Shown piece after piece: positions 34,438-42,704 of a stretch of 64,000 nucleotides of DNA (the stretch's first letter is position 1; every line of letters starts with the position of its first letter). The notes under the pieces were generated by a model. It was not told the origin of the DNA. It ran no database searches and worked only from the letters and a program-made list of their open reading frames with translations. A program made the translations under genes and the position numbers. Location: the NCBI GenBank assembly GCA_020636025.1, contig JACJYQ010000006.1, positions 483,449 through 547,448 of the forward strand, read 5' to 3'. This DNA is from Lewinellaceae bacterium. GTDB lineage: Bacteria > Bacteroidota > Bacteroidia > Chitinophagales > Saprospiraceae.

Positions 34438-36822
34438 ACTTTTGGGGGGAATGATGAAAAACATCTCCACAGTGCCCTTATTGTGTACGTCGAATTCTCC
34501 GCGGGATTTTGTTTTAAACAGGTGTTTTACGGCTTCTGCGGTGGCAGCTGAAACATTTATTTTCCCTGATTCTCCGTGTTCTTCCAGGCGGGCAGCCAGG
34601 TTTACGGCGTCTCCCCAGATATCGTAAGCGAATTTGTATTTGCCTACTACGCCGGCAACAACAGGACCGGTATGAATACCTATGCGCATGTCGTTTAATA
34701 AGGCTTTCGGGTTGGTATTTTTTCTGTTTTCCAGCCAGGTCGACATTTCCAGGGCTGCTCTTACTGCATCTGCAGCATGCGTTTCATTGGGAACCGGGAT
34801 TCCTCCGGCACACATGTAGGCATCACCGATGGTTTTGATCTTTTCGAGTCCGTGTCGGTCGCTGATCTCATCGAAGGCCAGGAAGCAGGCATTGAGTTCA
34901 TCGATGAGTTCGCCCGGTGTTAACTGTGTAGATAATCGAGTAAAATTCACAAAATCGGTGAACAGCACAGTAGCGGCCTCATAGTGCTTGGGCGTTGCTT
35001 GTCCACTTGCTTTCAGCTCCTGGGCAATTTCTTCAGGCAGGATATTTCGCAGCAATCCGTCGCTTTTCTCCCGCTCCTTGGCGATCAGTACATTTTGCTC
35101 GTGAATTTGTTTGTTCTGACCCTTCAAACGCGTACTGGCTCGCCGGGCCAGCCACCAGCCTATACCCAGCAGCGCGAGAATAATGCCCAGCAGTCCAACG
35201 AGCCAGGATACGAACGAACGGAAATTCTCCTCCCGTTGTTTCTGAAATTCCTGTTCGCGCTGTACACGAATCAATTCTTCGGCCCTTCGGGTGCTGTCGG
35301 CAAAATTCTGGGCGCGTTCGATGGTTTCTTTTTGTCGGAGTTCTGCGATCAGACGGGTTTTCTTTTCCGCGTCCAGGTTTTGTGCTGCGAGGCGCAGTTC
35401 CTGCCGCGCGCGCAAGGCATTTAGTGTTTGTTCCCTCAGATTAGCCTGATCGGCTGCTTTTTGCGCCTCTAACAAACGCAGGTCATTTTCCTTTCGCTGA
35501 GATTCCAGCTCCAGGTTTTTATTCATCAAGGCCAAACGTTCACTTTCAAATTGAATCTGAGAGTACTCCAGATCCTTGAAGTTTTGGCGCGCGATCAGGT
35601 ATTTGATTTGGCCTTCGGCTTCTGAAAGCAGGGCGCGTTGCTGATTTAGTTCCTGTTCCCTGGCCGTTTCTTCTATTCTCACCGAGTCGAGCACATTGAG
35701 GTAAGCTTTGTAGCTCTCAAAAGCCTTTTCAAAATCGTACAATTGGTGATAGAGATCAGCAGCTGTTTTATAGCCCTCTGCAAGGGTGCGTTGCTGGCTG
35801 CTGTTGCGGGCGTATTCAATGGCCAGGTCGTTATGTGACAGGGCGTTGTACAGATCGTTGTTACTGAAATAAACCGTAGCAAGCAGATGCTCCAGATTGG
35901 CAAGAGCGACTTCGTCTTTACGGGTTGCCAGCAGGTTGCGGGCTTTCAGCAGGTATTCAATGCCGTCTTTGGTTTTCCCTGTGTTGTGCAGGCAAATGCC
36001 AATATTGGCCCACAACACTTCAGGATAATCGCAGGGAATATAGCGGCATTGCAATTCACATTTCCGGAAATATTCGAGGGCTTTGTTGAAATCCTGAAGG
36101 GTGGCATATTGTCGGCCCAGGTTGTTATACAGCAGGGATTGCTCCTGTGTGGTACCCGATTTTTCAATGATGTCCTGAATGGGCAGGTAGTAATACAGGC
36201 TTTTCCCGGCATCGCCGTGTTCGTCGTAGGCGCGGGCGAGTTTCTGGTAGATTTTCACCAGCCGTGGATAATTCCCTTCCTGTTTATATTTCTTGATCAG
36301 GCTTTTGTAAAACACCTCTGCACTGTCGAAATGCATGTCGTACAGACTAGCATCAGCAGCTTTCTCCTTGGTGGTAAAATCATCGGGTTCGGAGCGAAGG
36401 ACTTCATCGTAATATCGCCTGGCCGTGCCGTATAGTTTTTCCTGAAAGAAAATATCGCCCAGCGCCCTGCGAATATTCAGCAGAGCATTTTGATTGCCCA
36501 TGGATTCCACTTTGGCTTCCGCTTCCAGATAGTGTTGCAATGCCTCGGCAGATTTTCCTGATTTGGAATACATTTCCCCCAACATGGTGGAAGCCCGGGC
36601 GATGCCTTCATCATATCGAAGGCTGCGTGCAAGGTTAAGCCCCTGGGTCGCCAGGGTTTCTTTTTCGGCGTCGCCATTTGCCTCCAGCGCTTTTTTCAGG
36701 AAACCATCTACTTCATCGGCGCTTCTTTCCAGATTGTCAAATTGCTGGCTTGTCAAGGGATTGAAAGCCAAAAGCAATAAAATCGGAATGAAAAAGTACT
36801 TTTTCAAGGGTAATGGATACAA
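34435..36822 (-). CDS. TPR-containing transmembrane adenylate cyclase (class III)
   Basis: 795 residues: signal peptide or first TM (FFIPILLLLAFNPLTS), TPR repeats at ~30-390 (GIARASTMLGEMYSKSGKSAEALQHYLEA, LLYNNLGRQYATLQDFNKALEYFR), a long coiled coil (~390-520), one TM helix (WLVGLLGIILALLGIGWWLA), and a class III catalytic domain at ~610-790. Metal-binding aspartates lie in FTDFVNFT and GDAYM. The lysine of EKIKTIGD and the aspartate of YDIWGDA are the adenine-specifying pair, and NLAAR supplies the transition-state Asn and Arg. It should make cAMP as a homodimer, controlled by whatever the outward-facing TPR domain binds. It is last of three minus-strand genes (EVE protein, small membrane protein, cyclase; gaps 3 and 30 bp). 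Confidence 0.9.
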   Translation of the reverse strand: MYPLPLKKYFFIPILLLLAFNPLTSQQFDNLERSADEVDGFLKKALEANGDAEKETLATQGLNLARSLRYDEGIARASTMLGEMYSKSGKSAEALQHYLEAEAKVESMGNQNALLNIRRALGDIFFQEKLYGTARRYYDEVLRSEPDDFTTKEKAADASLYDMHFDSAEVFYKSLIKKYKQEGNYPRLVKIYQKLARAYDEHGDAGKSLYYYLPIQDIIEKSGTTQEQSLLYNNLGRQYATLQDFNKALEYFRKCELQCRYIPCDYPEVLWANIGICLHNTGKTKDGIEYLLKARNLLATRKDEVALANLEHLLATVYFSNNDLYNALSHNDLAIEYARNSSQQRTLAEGYKTAADLYHQLYDFEKAFESYKAYLNVLDSVRIEETAREQELNQQRALLSEAEGQIKYLIARQNFKDLEYSQIQFESERLALMNKNLELESQRKENDLRLLEAQKAADQANLREQTLNALRARQELRLAAQNLDAEKKTRLIAELRQKETIERAQNFADSTRRAEELIRVQREQEFQKQREENFRSFVSWLVGLLGIILALLGIGWWLARRASTRLKGQNKQIHEQNVLIAKEREKSDGLLRNILPEEIAQELKASGQATPKHYEAATVLFTDFVNFTRLSTQLTPGELIDELNACFLAFDEISDRHGLEKIKTIGDAYMCAGGIPVPNETHAADAVRAALEMSTWLENRKNTNPKALLNDMRIGIHTGPVVAGVVGKYKFAYDIWGDAVNLAARLEEHGESGKINVSAATAEAVKHLFKTKSRGEFDVHNKGTVEMFFIIPPKS

Positions 36823-36852
36823 TGGGAGTCAAAGAACGGGGAAAATTGGCTT

Positions 36853-37365
36853 TTACCCAAAAAAGCTGTCATAAGGATTCTCCTTATCCTTAGGTTCTTT
36901 GTCTTCTTTTGCTGGTGGCGCTTCCACAATATCCGGTTCCGGCATTTTGTCCAAAGGGGTACTTTCAATTTCCTCAAACTCGGTGAAGTCCTCTTTGGGT
37001 TCTTCAGATTTATGGGAATACTCCTGCTCGAATTGCTTCAGTTTACGAGCACCAAGTGCTTTCAAAAATAGCCAGAGTGTAAAAAACGGGAAGGCCACTA
37101 CGGCAAATGCTGCAGAAATGATTCCGGTTAGTGGCTGTGTCTCCAGGGTTTTCAGCCATCTGGTGAATGTATCAGGAATGACCCGCCAGTTTATCATGAG
37201 GGTTAGGACGATCAGTGCCGGTGCTGCCCACCACAACAGGTGATACAAGCCTTTCAGCAAATAGTACCCGCCTACACCCACCAGAATCAAACCCAGCAAG
37301 CAGCCTAATCCACCGCCGGGAATGCGTCCAAATTGTGTACCCTGATTTGAATATCTGAATATCAT
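36853..37365 (-). CDS. Small membrane protein of unknown function
   Basis: 170 residues, not matched to a named family. The N-terminal half has hydrophobic segments (IPGGGLGCLLGLILVGVGGYYLL, LLWWAAPALIVLTLMIN, ISAAFAVVAFPFFTLWLFL), so about three membrane passes, and the C-terminal ~60 residues are strongly acidic and proline-rich (EEPKEDFTEFEEIESTPLDKMPEPDIVEAPPAKEDKEP). The pattern suggests a membrane anchor with a disordered cytoplasmic tail. It sits between the EVE gene (3 bp) and the adenylate cyclase gene (30 bp) and is probably co-transcribed with both; a link to cAMP signalling is only a guess. Confidence 0.7.
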   Translation of the reverse strand: MIFRYSNQGTQFGRIPGGGLGCLLGLILVGVGGYYLLKGLYHLLWWAAPALIVLTLMINWRVIPDTFTRWLKTLETQPLTGIISAAFAVVAFPFFTLWLFLKALGARKLKQFEQEYSHKSEEPKEDFTEFEEIESTPLDKMPEPDIVEAPPAKEDKEPKDKENPYDSFFG

Positions 37366-37368
37366 GGA

Positions 37369-37782
37369 TCAAAGATCGGTCTCCCCCATGGTAAGCAGGG
37401 TGGAAAATTCGGCGGAAGTAACCGGCATTACCGACAAACGTCCGTTGCGCACGAGCAATAGCTCGCTCAAAGCCGGATTTGCCTTGATTTCCGAGAGAGG
37501 AACCGAGCGTTTAAATGGCTTCACAGGTTCGAGATCCACGGCAGACCAATCGCCTTTTTCCGCCGTCGGGTCGGGGTAATGTTCTTTTTTCACCCGGGCA
37601 ATGCCCACCACAGATAGTCCGATATTGGAATGATAATATAGACAGATATCTCCTTTTTTCATGCCGCGGAGATTATTTCTCGCCTGGTAATTTCTCACAC
37701 CGTCCCAGCGTGTGCTGCCATCGCTGATCAATTGATCAAAGCTATAAACGTCGGGTTCTGATTTAACTAGCCAATAATTCAC
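37369..37782 (-). CDS. EVE domain protein
   Basis: 137 residues, the full length of single-domain EVE proteins (THYN1-like). Landmarks are MNYWLVKSEPDVYSFDQL, TRWDGVRNYQARNNLRGMKKGDICLYYHSN, VVGIARVKKEHYPDPT and DWSAVDLEPVKPFKRSVPLSEIKANPAL. EVE domains belong to the PUA-like fold and bind modified bases in DNA or RNA (known for the family); the target here is unknown. First gene of a likely three-gene unit with the small membrane protein and the adenylate cyclase, and divergent from the GT2 gene. Confidence 0.92.
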   Translation of the reverse strand: MNYWLVKSEPDVYSFDQLISDGSTRWDGVRNYQARNNLRGMKKGDICLYYHSNIGLSVVGIARVKKEHYPDPTAEKGDWSAVDLEPVKPFKRSVPLSEIKANPALSELLLVRNGRLSVMPVTSAEFSTLLTMGETDL

Positions 37783-37896
37783 AGGTATACGAGTTGTTTT
37801 GCACGAAAGTCGGCAGAAAAAGCCAGATCAACAAAACCAATCCATTTTTGGAACATCAGAATCGCTGAATCGATCTTTCACTCCGGCTCTTTTTTC

Positions 37897-37904
37897 TACT
37901 TTTG
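37897..37904 (+). promoter_or_regulatory. -7 box TACTTTTG of the GT2 gene
   Basis: TACTTTTG matches TAnnTTTG and ends 14 nt before the ATG at 37919. A TTTC -33-like box (37876-37879) is 17 bp upstream. This box lies inside the longer in-frame reading, which supports the downstream ATG as the real start. Confidence 0.5.
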
Positions 37905-37918
37905 CAACCCAACATCCG

Positions 37919-38647
37919 ATGGATAAACTGAAACCTGTTCGCCTGAATGTGATTGTACCGTGCTACAAGCCCCCGGAGGGCTGGGAGGCGGCTTTGGCTG
38001 ACCGGGTGTTTGCCTTTCAAAAAAACGTTTCCGGAATTGTTGACTCTCTGGGATTAATTGTGGTGAATGACGGTTCGCCAATAAATGCCACCGAGGATAA
38101 CTTTAACAGATTGCGCCATGCAATTCCTGATGTGAAGGTGGTTAGTTATGAAGAAAACAGAGGAAAAGGATATGCACTTCGAAAAGGCGTTGCCGAATCC
38201 GAAGCCGACTTTCATCTTCTTACCGATGCTGATTTCCCGTATGATATGGAAAGCATGAAAAGAATTGTGGTGAGCTTAAAAGAAAATGGAGGCATAGCCG
38301 CTGGCAATCGCGATACTCAGTATTACACAAAAGTGCCTTTGTCGAGGAGAATCATTTCAAAAGTATTTCGTTGGATATTGCGCAATTTGTTGAGACAGCC
38401 CATAAGTGACTCTCAATGCGGACTAAAAGGATTTGATAACGAAGGCAAAAAGGTATTTATGGAAACCTCGATCGACCGTTTCCTTTTTGATTTAGAGTTC
38501 TTGATGCTCGCTAAAGACAGAGTGGCCATTACTCCCGTTCCGGTTGTTCTCAGAGAAGGAGTGATATTCAGCAAGGTAGGCATGAAAATACTGACAACCG
38601 AAGGATGGAATTTTTTGAAAATACTTTTTACAAGAAAAGGTGGATAA
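37919..38647 (+). CDS. Family 2 glycosyltransferase (dolichyl-phosphate glucosyl/mannosyltransferase-like)
   Basis: 242 residues from the ATG at 37919; a start at 37799 would add 40 residues with no GT2 similarity and overlap the promoter. GT-A landmarks are RLNVIVPCYKPPEGW, LGLIVVNDGSPINA, ENRGKGYALRKGVAESEADFHLLTDADFPYDMESM (the DxD-like DAD) and SDSQCGLKGFDNEGKKVF. It should transfer a sugar from an NDP or polyprenyl donor on the cytoplasmic face. The stop codon overlaps the GTG start of the downstream GT-C-like membrane protein by 8 bp, so the two are translationally coupled and may act in sequence: lipid-linked sugar made by GT2, used by the membrane protein. Confidence 0.85.
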   Translation: MDKLKPVRLNVIVPCYKPPEGWEAALADRVFAFQKNVSGIVDSLGLIVVNDGSPINATEDNFNRLRHAIPDVKVVSYEENRGKGYALRKGVAESEADFHLLTDADFPYDMESMKRIVVSLKENGGIAAGNRDTQYYTKVPLSRRIISKVFRWILRNLLRQPISDSQCGLKGFDNEGKKVFMETSIDRFLFDLEFLMLAKDRVAITPVPVVLREGVIFSKVGMKILTTEGWNFLKILFTRKGG

Positions 38648-41087
38648 AATTGATCAAATAGAGCATAGTCTGCATAATCTGGTATCTCCAAAACGCGGCC
38701 ATACTTTCTGGGGACTGCTGGGTGTATTATTAATAGCAGCCATCCTGATATGGATCAAGCACGGTGAATGGATTCCTAATGCTAATAATTATGGCCTATT
38801 GGATTCTCCCGATGGTTTAAAAAATTACATGACCACAGCCTGGCATTTGGAACACGATTCCAGTTATGTGCATTACGGCGGTATGAGTTATCCTTATGGT
38901 GAACATGTGCTTTTCACCGATAATCAGCCAATTTTCAGTGCCGCATTACAATGGTGGAGTCGCCATGTTTATGATTTGCATGGCCTCAGTACAGGCTTGA
39001 TAAATATTTTTCAGGTATTATCCCTGCTATTTGGCGCTTGCATAATTTTCCTTTTACTGCGAAAATTACACCTGCCGGTATGGTACGCCGGCATTGCTGC
39101 CCTTGGAATATTGTTTCTTTCTCCACAATACAACCGATTCGACGGTCATTTTGGCCTTTCGCATACCTGGGTGCTTCCGTTTCTCCTTCTTCTGCTATGT
39201 CGGTATGAAGAACGACAAAGCCGACGATATCAAAGTCTGCTGATTGGAATTCTATTATTCATAGTAGCGCAATTGCACTTTTATTATTTCGGAGTTGCCG
39301 CCTTGTTTTTAGGTTTATATACAGCCTACCAGGTGATGCTCAATTTCCGCTGGAGGAATATTGCCAAAAGAATTTATCACCTCATCGTGATGGTCATAGT
39401 GCCGTTTGCGCTGCTGAATATATGGATCCATTGGTCAGATTATTACACCGACAGACCCGCTAGTCCATACGGTTTTACAACCTATATTGGATATTGGGAA
39501 GGAGTATTTCTGCCCTATGAATCCTTTCCAATGCATAAGTGGATTAGTGATAACATCATCCCTATCAGAAGCGTGGGTGGTGAAGCACAGGCCTATGTAG
39601 GGTTGATTGCCTTTGCATTTACGCTTTGGCTCATGTTTGGTCGCAGGTTCAAAATGTTCGAAGCTACCTGGAACGAAGCGGCCTATCACAGGGTACACAA
39701 AAACTACTTGAACGGCATTTTCTTCGCCTCGTTTGTGTTGTTGATCTTCTCCTGTGGCTTTCCATTTGCCATACCAGGAATGGGATGGATGGTTGATTAT
39801 TTCGGTCCACTTAAGCAGTTTCGCGGACTGGGTCGCTTTACCTGGGTATTTTATTATGTAATAAATCTACTTGTCTTTTATGTATTGTGGAACAGGAGTG
39901 TGCGCATAAAGCCGGACCAAAGCTGGCGGGAAGAATTTCAGTTGAACTGGGATAAAATTAAAAAAGGGCAATTGAGAAAATGTCGCTTTGTCAACACAAA
40001 AAAATGGGCCATTGCTGTTTTGCCATTATTGGTGCTTTGTTATGAAGCCTGGACATTTCAGAAAAGCAAACAATTACATCTGACACCTAACCTGGCAAAA
40101 AGAGAGCTGGCAGCTCCAAGCCCTGATCACTGGCTCAACAAAGTAGATTTCACAGGTTATCAGGCAGTTATGCCATTGCCTTATCACCATGTCGGTTCTG
40201 AAAACATCTGGCTGGATATCAATTACCCTATTTTCAAAAAAACCTTGTACACCTCCTTGCATACCGGGTTACCGGATATGGGGGTGTTTTTAAGCCGTAC
40301 TTCAATTGGAAATACAGTAAAATCTGTTCAATGGTCTGAGCTACCAATGGAGCCGCCCAGAATTTTGCAGGATTTGCCAAACAACAAACCAATTGCGTTG
40401 ATGATCGAACCGGAAAAATGGGACGATGTGCAATGGCATTATCCGCATCTGATCGAAAAAGCCAAACTCGTTTTTGAAAGTCCGGACATCAAGATAATGT
40501 CGCTGATACCAGATAGTGTACGCGCTTACTCACGCCAGATGGCAAGATCCGTTGAAAAAGAAATGAATCAAACCGCTCCATTAAAACCTATTGAAAGGGG
40601 CTGGTTTACCACCCACACAGATAACTCGTTTTTTATGTACGAGAGTTATGATTCGATGAATACTTCCGGCCATGCCTTCCAAGGCAACGGATCATATTCC
40701 GGAAATTTTTCAGATACAACCTGGATATGGAACAAATCCATGCCGAAAGGAGATTATAGCCTAACATTATGGGTTCAGGTAACCGAGGATATGGGATTTA
40801 CCCAGGAGGCAAAGATCATAGAACGCAATCTGGACGATGGCCATCAGGTTGGCTTCCGGCATGAAGGGATACGCTTTCACACTGTTGGAATTGTAGATGG
40901 TTGGGCTCTTTTTGACATTATCTTTACAGTGTATGAAAACAACTCTGCCGTCGACATATTTCTTCAAAAAGAGAACCTGAAAGGATCTTTTTATTTAGAT
41001 GAAGTGATGATTAAACCCACAGATTGTACTGTGTACCGACAAGAACCGGGCTGGGTTTCCCGCAACAATTATTGGTTTAGACTATGA
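38640..41087 (+). CDS. GT-C-like multi-pass membrane protein with C-terminal beta domain
   Basis: 815 residues starting at a GTG that overlaps the end of the GT2 gene. About ten to twelve membrane segments fill residues ~20-480 (FWGLLGVLLIAAILIWI, LINIFQVLSLLFGACIIFLLL, WYAGIAALGILFLS, LLIGILLFIVAQLHFYYFG). The first periplasmic loop carries DSPDGLKNYMTTAWH and YPYGEHVLFTDNQP, acidic motifs typical of GT-C transferases. Residues ~620-815 form a soluble carbohydrate-binding-like beta domain (TSGHAFQGNGSYSGNFSDTTWIWNKSMPKGDYSLTLWVQV...GSFYLDEVMIKP). Specific function unknown. The TGA stop uses the first two bases of the MITE at 41086, so the C-terminus may have been changed by the insertion. 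Confidence 0.75.
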   Translation: MDKIDQIEHSLHNLVSPKRGHTFWGLLGVLLIAAILIWIKHGEWIPNANNYGLLDSPDGLKNYMTTAWHLEHDSSYVHYGGMSYPYGEHVLFTDNQPIFSAALQWWSRHVYDLHGLSTGLINIFQVLSLLFGACIIFLLLRKLHLPVWYAGIAALGILFLSPQYNRFDGHFGLSHTWVLPFLLLLLCRYEERQSRRYQSLLIGILLFIVAQLHFYYFGVAALFLGLYTAYQVMLNFRWRNIAKRIYHLIVMVIVPFALLNIWIHWSDYYTDRPASPYGFTTYIGYWEGVFLPYESFPMHKWISDNIIPIRSVGGEAQAYVGLIAFAFTLWLMFGRRFKMFEATWNEAAYHRVHKNYLNGIFFASFVLLIFSCGFPFAIPGMGWMVDYFGPLKQFRGLGRFTWVFYYVINLLVFYVLWNRSVRIKPDQSWREEFQLNWDKIKKGQLRKCRFVNTKKWAIAVLPLLVLCYEAWTFQKSKQLHLTPNLAKRELAAPSPDHWLNKVDFTGYQAVMPLPYHHVGSENIWLDINYPIFKKTLYTSLHTGLPDMGVFLSRTSIGNTVKSVQWSELPMEPPRILQDLPNNKPIALMIEPEKWDDVQWHYPHLIEKAKLVFESPDIKIMSLIPDSVRAYSRQMARSVEKEMNQTAPLKPIERGWFTTHTDNSFFMYESYDSMNTSGHAFQGNGSYSGNFSDTTWIWNKSMPKGDYSLTLWVQVTEDMGFTQEAKIIERNLDDGHQVGFRHEGIRFHTVGIVDGWALFDIIFTVYENNSAVDIFLQKENLKGSFYLDEVMIKPTDCTVYRQEPGWVSRNNYWFRL

Positions 41088-41246
41088 GCCTGTTTAAATT
41101 TAACATTTCGGCGCCAAGCCGCCCAATTTTATCCTGCCCGGCGTTATTTTTTTCGCCGTATTGCCCGCATACGACTGCAAAAAAATGCCTTGGTCAGAAT
41201 AAAATTGAATCGCCCTGTCATCCGAATGTTAAATTTAAACAGGCTC
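41086..41246. mobile_element. Second 161-bp IS5-related MITE
   Basis: Terminal inverted repeats of about 22 bp begin GAGCCTGTTTAAATTTAA at both ends. TAT flanks both ends (41083-41085 and 41247-41249), a probable 3-bp target duplication. The first ten bases match the ends of the IS5 copy at 20351 (GAGCnTGTTT). The interior is an imperfect palindrome around TTTTTTTCG...GCCCG...AAAAAAA, resembling the interior of the MITE at 5240. It has no ORF. Its left end forms the stop of the upstream gene and its right end lies 14 bp before the next ATG. Confidence 0.82.
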
Positions 41247-41260
41247 TATAATTTTAGCTC

Positions 41261-42517
41261 ATGCAATTGCTCATAAAGAACGCACGTATTATTGATGGTA
41301 CTTCTGAACACCAACCACAGGACATTCTGATTAAAAATGGCCTGATTGCGGAAATTGGGGCAAATATTCCACTTTCCAAAGACGCTCAGGTTTGGGAATC
41401 AAAGAACCTGTGCGTATCGCCCGGCTGGATGGATGTTGGTGTACAAATTTGCGATCCCGGTTTCGAACACCGGGAGGATATGCGCAGCGCTGTTTCTGCC
41501 GCTGAAGCCGGTGGATTTACCGCCATTGCATGTATGCCTAATACAAGCCCGGCGCTTCACTCCAAATCCGAAATTCTGTATGTAAAAAACAAATCGGAGG
41601 GATTAAAGTCTCCTGTTACCGTTCACCCAATTGGCGCCATTTCGCTGGGTTGCGAAGGAAAAGACCTAGCAGAACTGATGGATATGAACAACGCAGGCGC
41701 TGTAGCCTTTTCGGATGGCTCAAAGGCGATTCAGGACGCTGGTTTGTTGCTTCGGGCCATTCAATATGCCCGTTCTTTCAATGGAATGGTTTTCAATGAG
41801 CCATACTACAAGTCTATAGCCTCCGGCGGACAAATGCATGAAGGTAAAGTGAGTACTTCGCTTGGACTACGTGGCATCCCTGCTCTTGCAGAAGAACTCA
41901 TGGTGCAACGCGATCTGAGTCTGCTCGATTACTCCGGTGGACGATTGCACATTCACCTGATCTCCACAGCCAACAGTGTAGCCATGATCCGCGCAGCCAA
42001 AAAAGCTGGCAAACAGGTTACCTGCTCAGTTGCCATTGCCAACCTTTGCTTTACTGATGAGAAAATGGTTGATTTTGACTCGTACTGGAAAATACAACCA
42101 CCTTTGAGAAGCCAGGACGACAAAAAAACACTCCTTCAGGGCCTGGCAGATGGCACCATCGATTTTATCTGCTCCAACCACACACCCTGGGATGAAGAAG
42201 CCAAAAACCTGGAATTCCCCTTCGCAAAATTTGGCATGCTGGGCCTTGAAACTGCTTTCGCTCTTTGCAGAACCTTTCTCCCCAAAAGTTTTAGTCTGAA
42301 CGATCTGGTAGAAAAATTATCCCTGGCCCCCCGGCGTTTATTAGGGCTTCCTGTTCCGGAAATTGCCAAAGGAGCCATCGCCAACCTCACTGTTTTCGAC
42401 CCTGATCAGGAATGGACTTTCGAAGCAAACTACATCAAATCTAAATCCAAAAACAGCCCTTTTATTGGACAAAAGTTCAAAGGAAAAGTGATTGGAATAA
42501 TTAATAATGAACAATGA
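41261..42517 (+). CDS. Dihydroorotase homologue lacking catalytic metal ligands (pseudo-DHOase)
   Basis: 418 residues, class I dihydroorotase length and fold: LLIKNARIIDG, PGFEHREDMRSAVSAAEAGGFTAIACMPNT, GRLHIHLISTANSVAMIR, ANLTVFDPDQEW. Real dihydroorotases have DxHxHxR in the first barrel strand; here it is D58-V-G60-V-Q62-I-C64, so both metal histidines and the substrate arginine are gone. The TDHAPH motif is SN306HTPW, so the catalytic Asp is Asn. Related Bacteroidota proteins share the loss, by my recollection of flavobacterial sequences. By analogy with pseudomonad PyrC', a structural role with aspartate transcarbamoylase is likely. The last residues (NNEQ) are encoded by the start of a heptamer repeat array. 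Confidence 0.85.
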   Translation: MQLLIKNARIIDGTSEHQPQDILIKNGLIAEIGANIPLSKDAQVWESKNLCVSPGWMDVGVQICDPGFEHREDMRSAVSAAEAGGFTAIACMPNTSPALHSKSEILYVKNKSEGLKSPVTVHPIGAISLGCEGKDLAELMDMNNAGAVAFSDGSKAIQDAGLLLRAIQYARSFNGMVFNEPYYKSIASGGQMHEGKVSTSLGLRGIPALAEELMVQRDLSLLDYSGGRLHIHLISTANSVAMIRAAKKAGKQVTCSVAIANLCFTDEKMVDFDSYWKIQPPLRSQDDKKTLLQGLADGTIDFICSNHTPWDEEAKNLEFPFAKFGMLGLETAFALCRTFLPKSFSLNDLVEKLSLAPRRLLGLPVPEIAKGAIANLTVFDPDQEWTFEANYIKSKSKNSPFIGQKFKGKVIGIINNEQ

Positions 42518-42690
42518 ACAATGAACAATGAACAATGAGTTGCTTAAATAATTTTGGAAGTCAAAAATTTGCTTCAGGTTTTTTTGGCGGGCTCTAAAAT
42601 TAACATCATTTGCCCTAACCATGCATTGTTCATTGTTCATTGTTCATTGTTCATTGTTCATTGTTCATTGTCCATTGTTCATTGTTCATT
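42505..42690. repeat. Inverted AACAATG / CATTGTT heptamer arrays
   Basis: The left arm (42505-42539) is about 4.5 units of GAACAAT overlapping the 3' end of the pseudo-dihydroorotase gene. The right arm (42624-42690) is about 9.5 units of CATTGTT with one CATTGTC. The arms are reverse complements and could form a hairpin. The ~85 bp between them shows no gene. The next ATG is 15 bp past the right arm. Confidence 0.85.
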
Positions 42691-42704
42691 AAATAAATCT
42701 TTAC

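Noticed and set aside
41261..42517. Straightforward annotation as active dihydroorotase (pyrC)
   Set aside because: Both histidines of HxH, the following Arg and the catalytic Asp are replaced.
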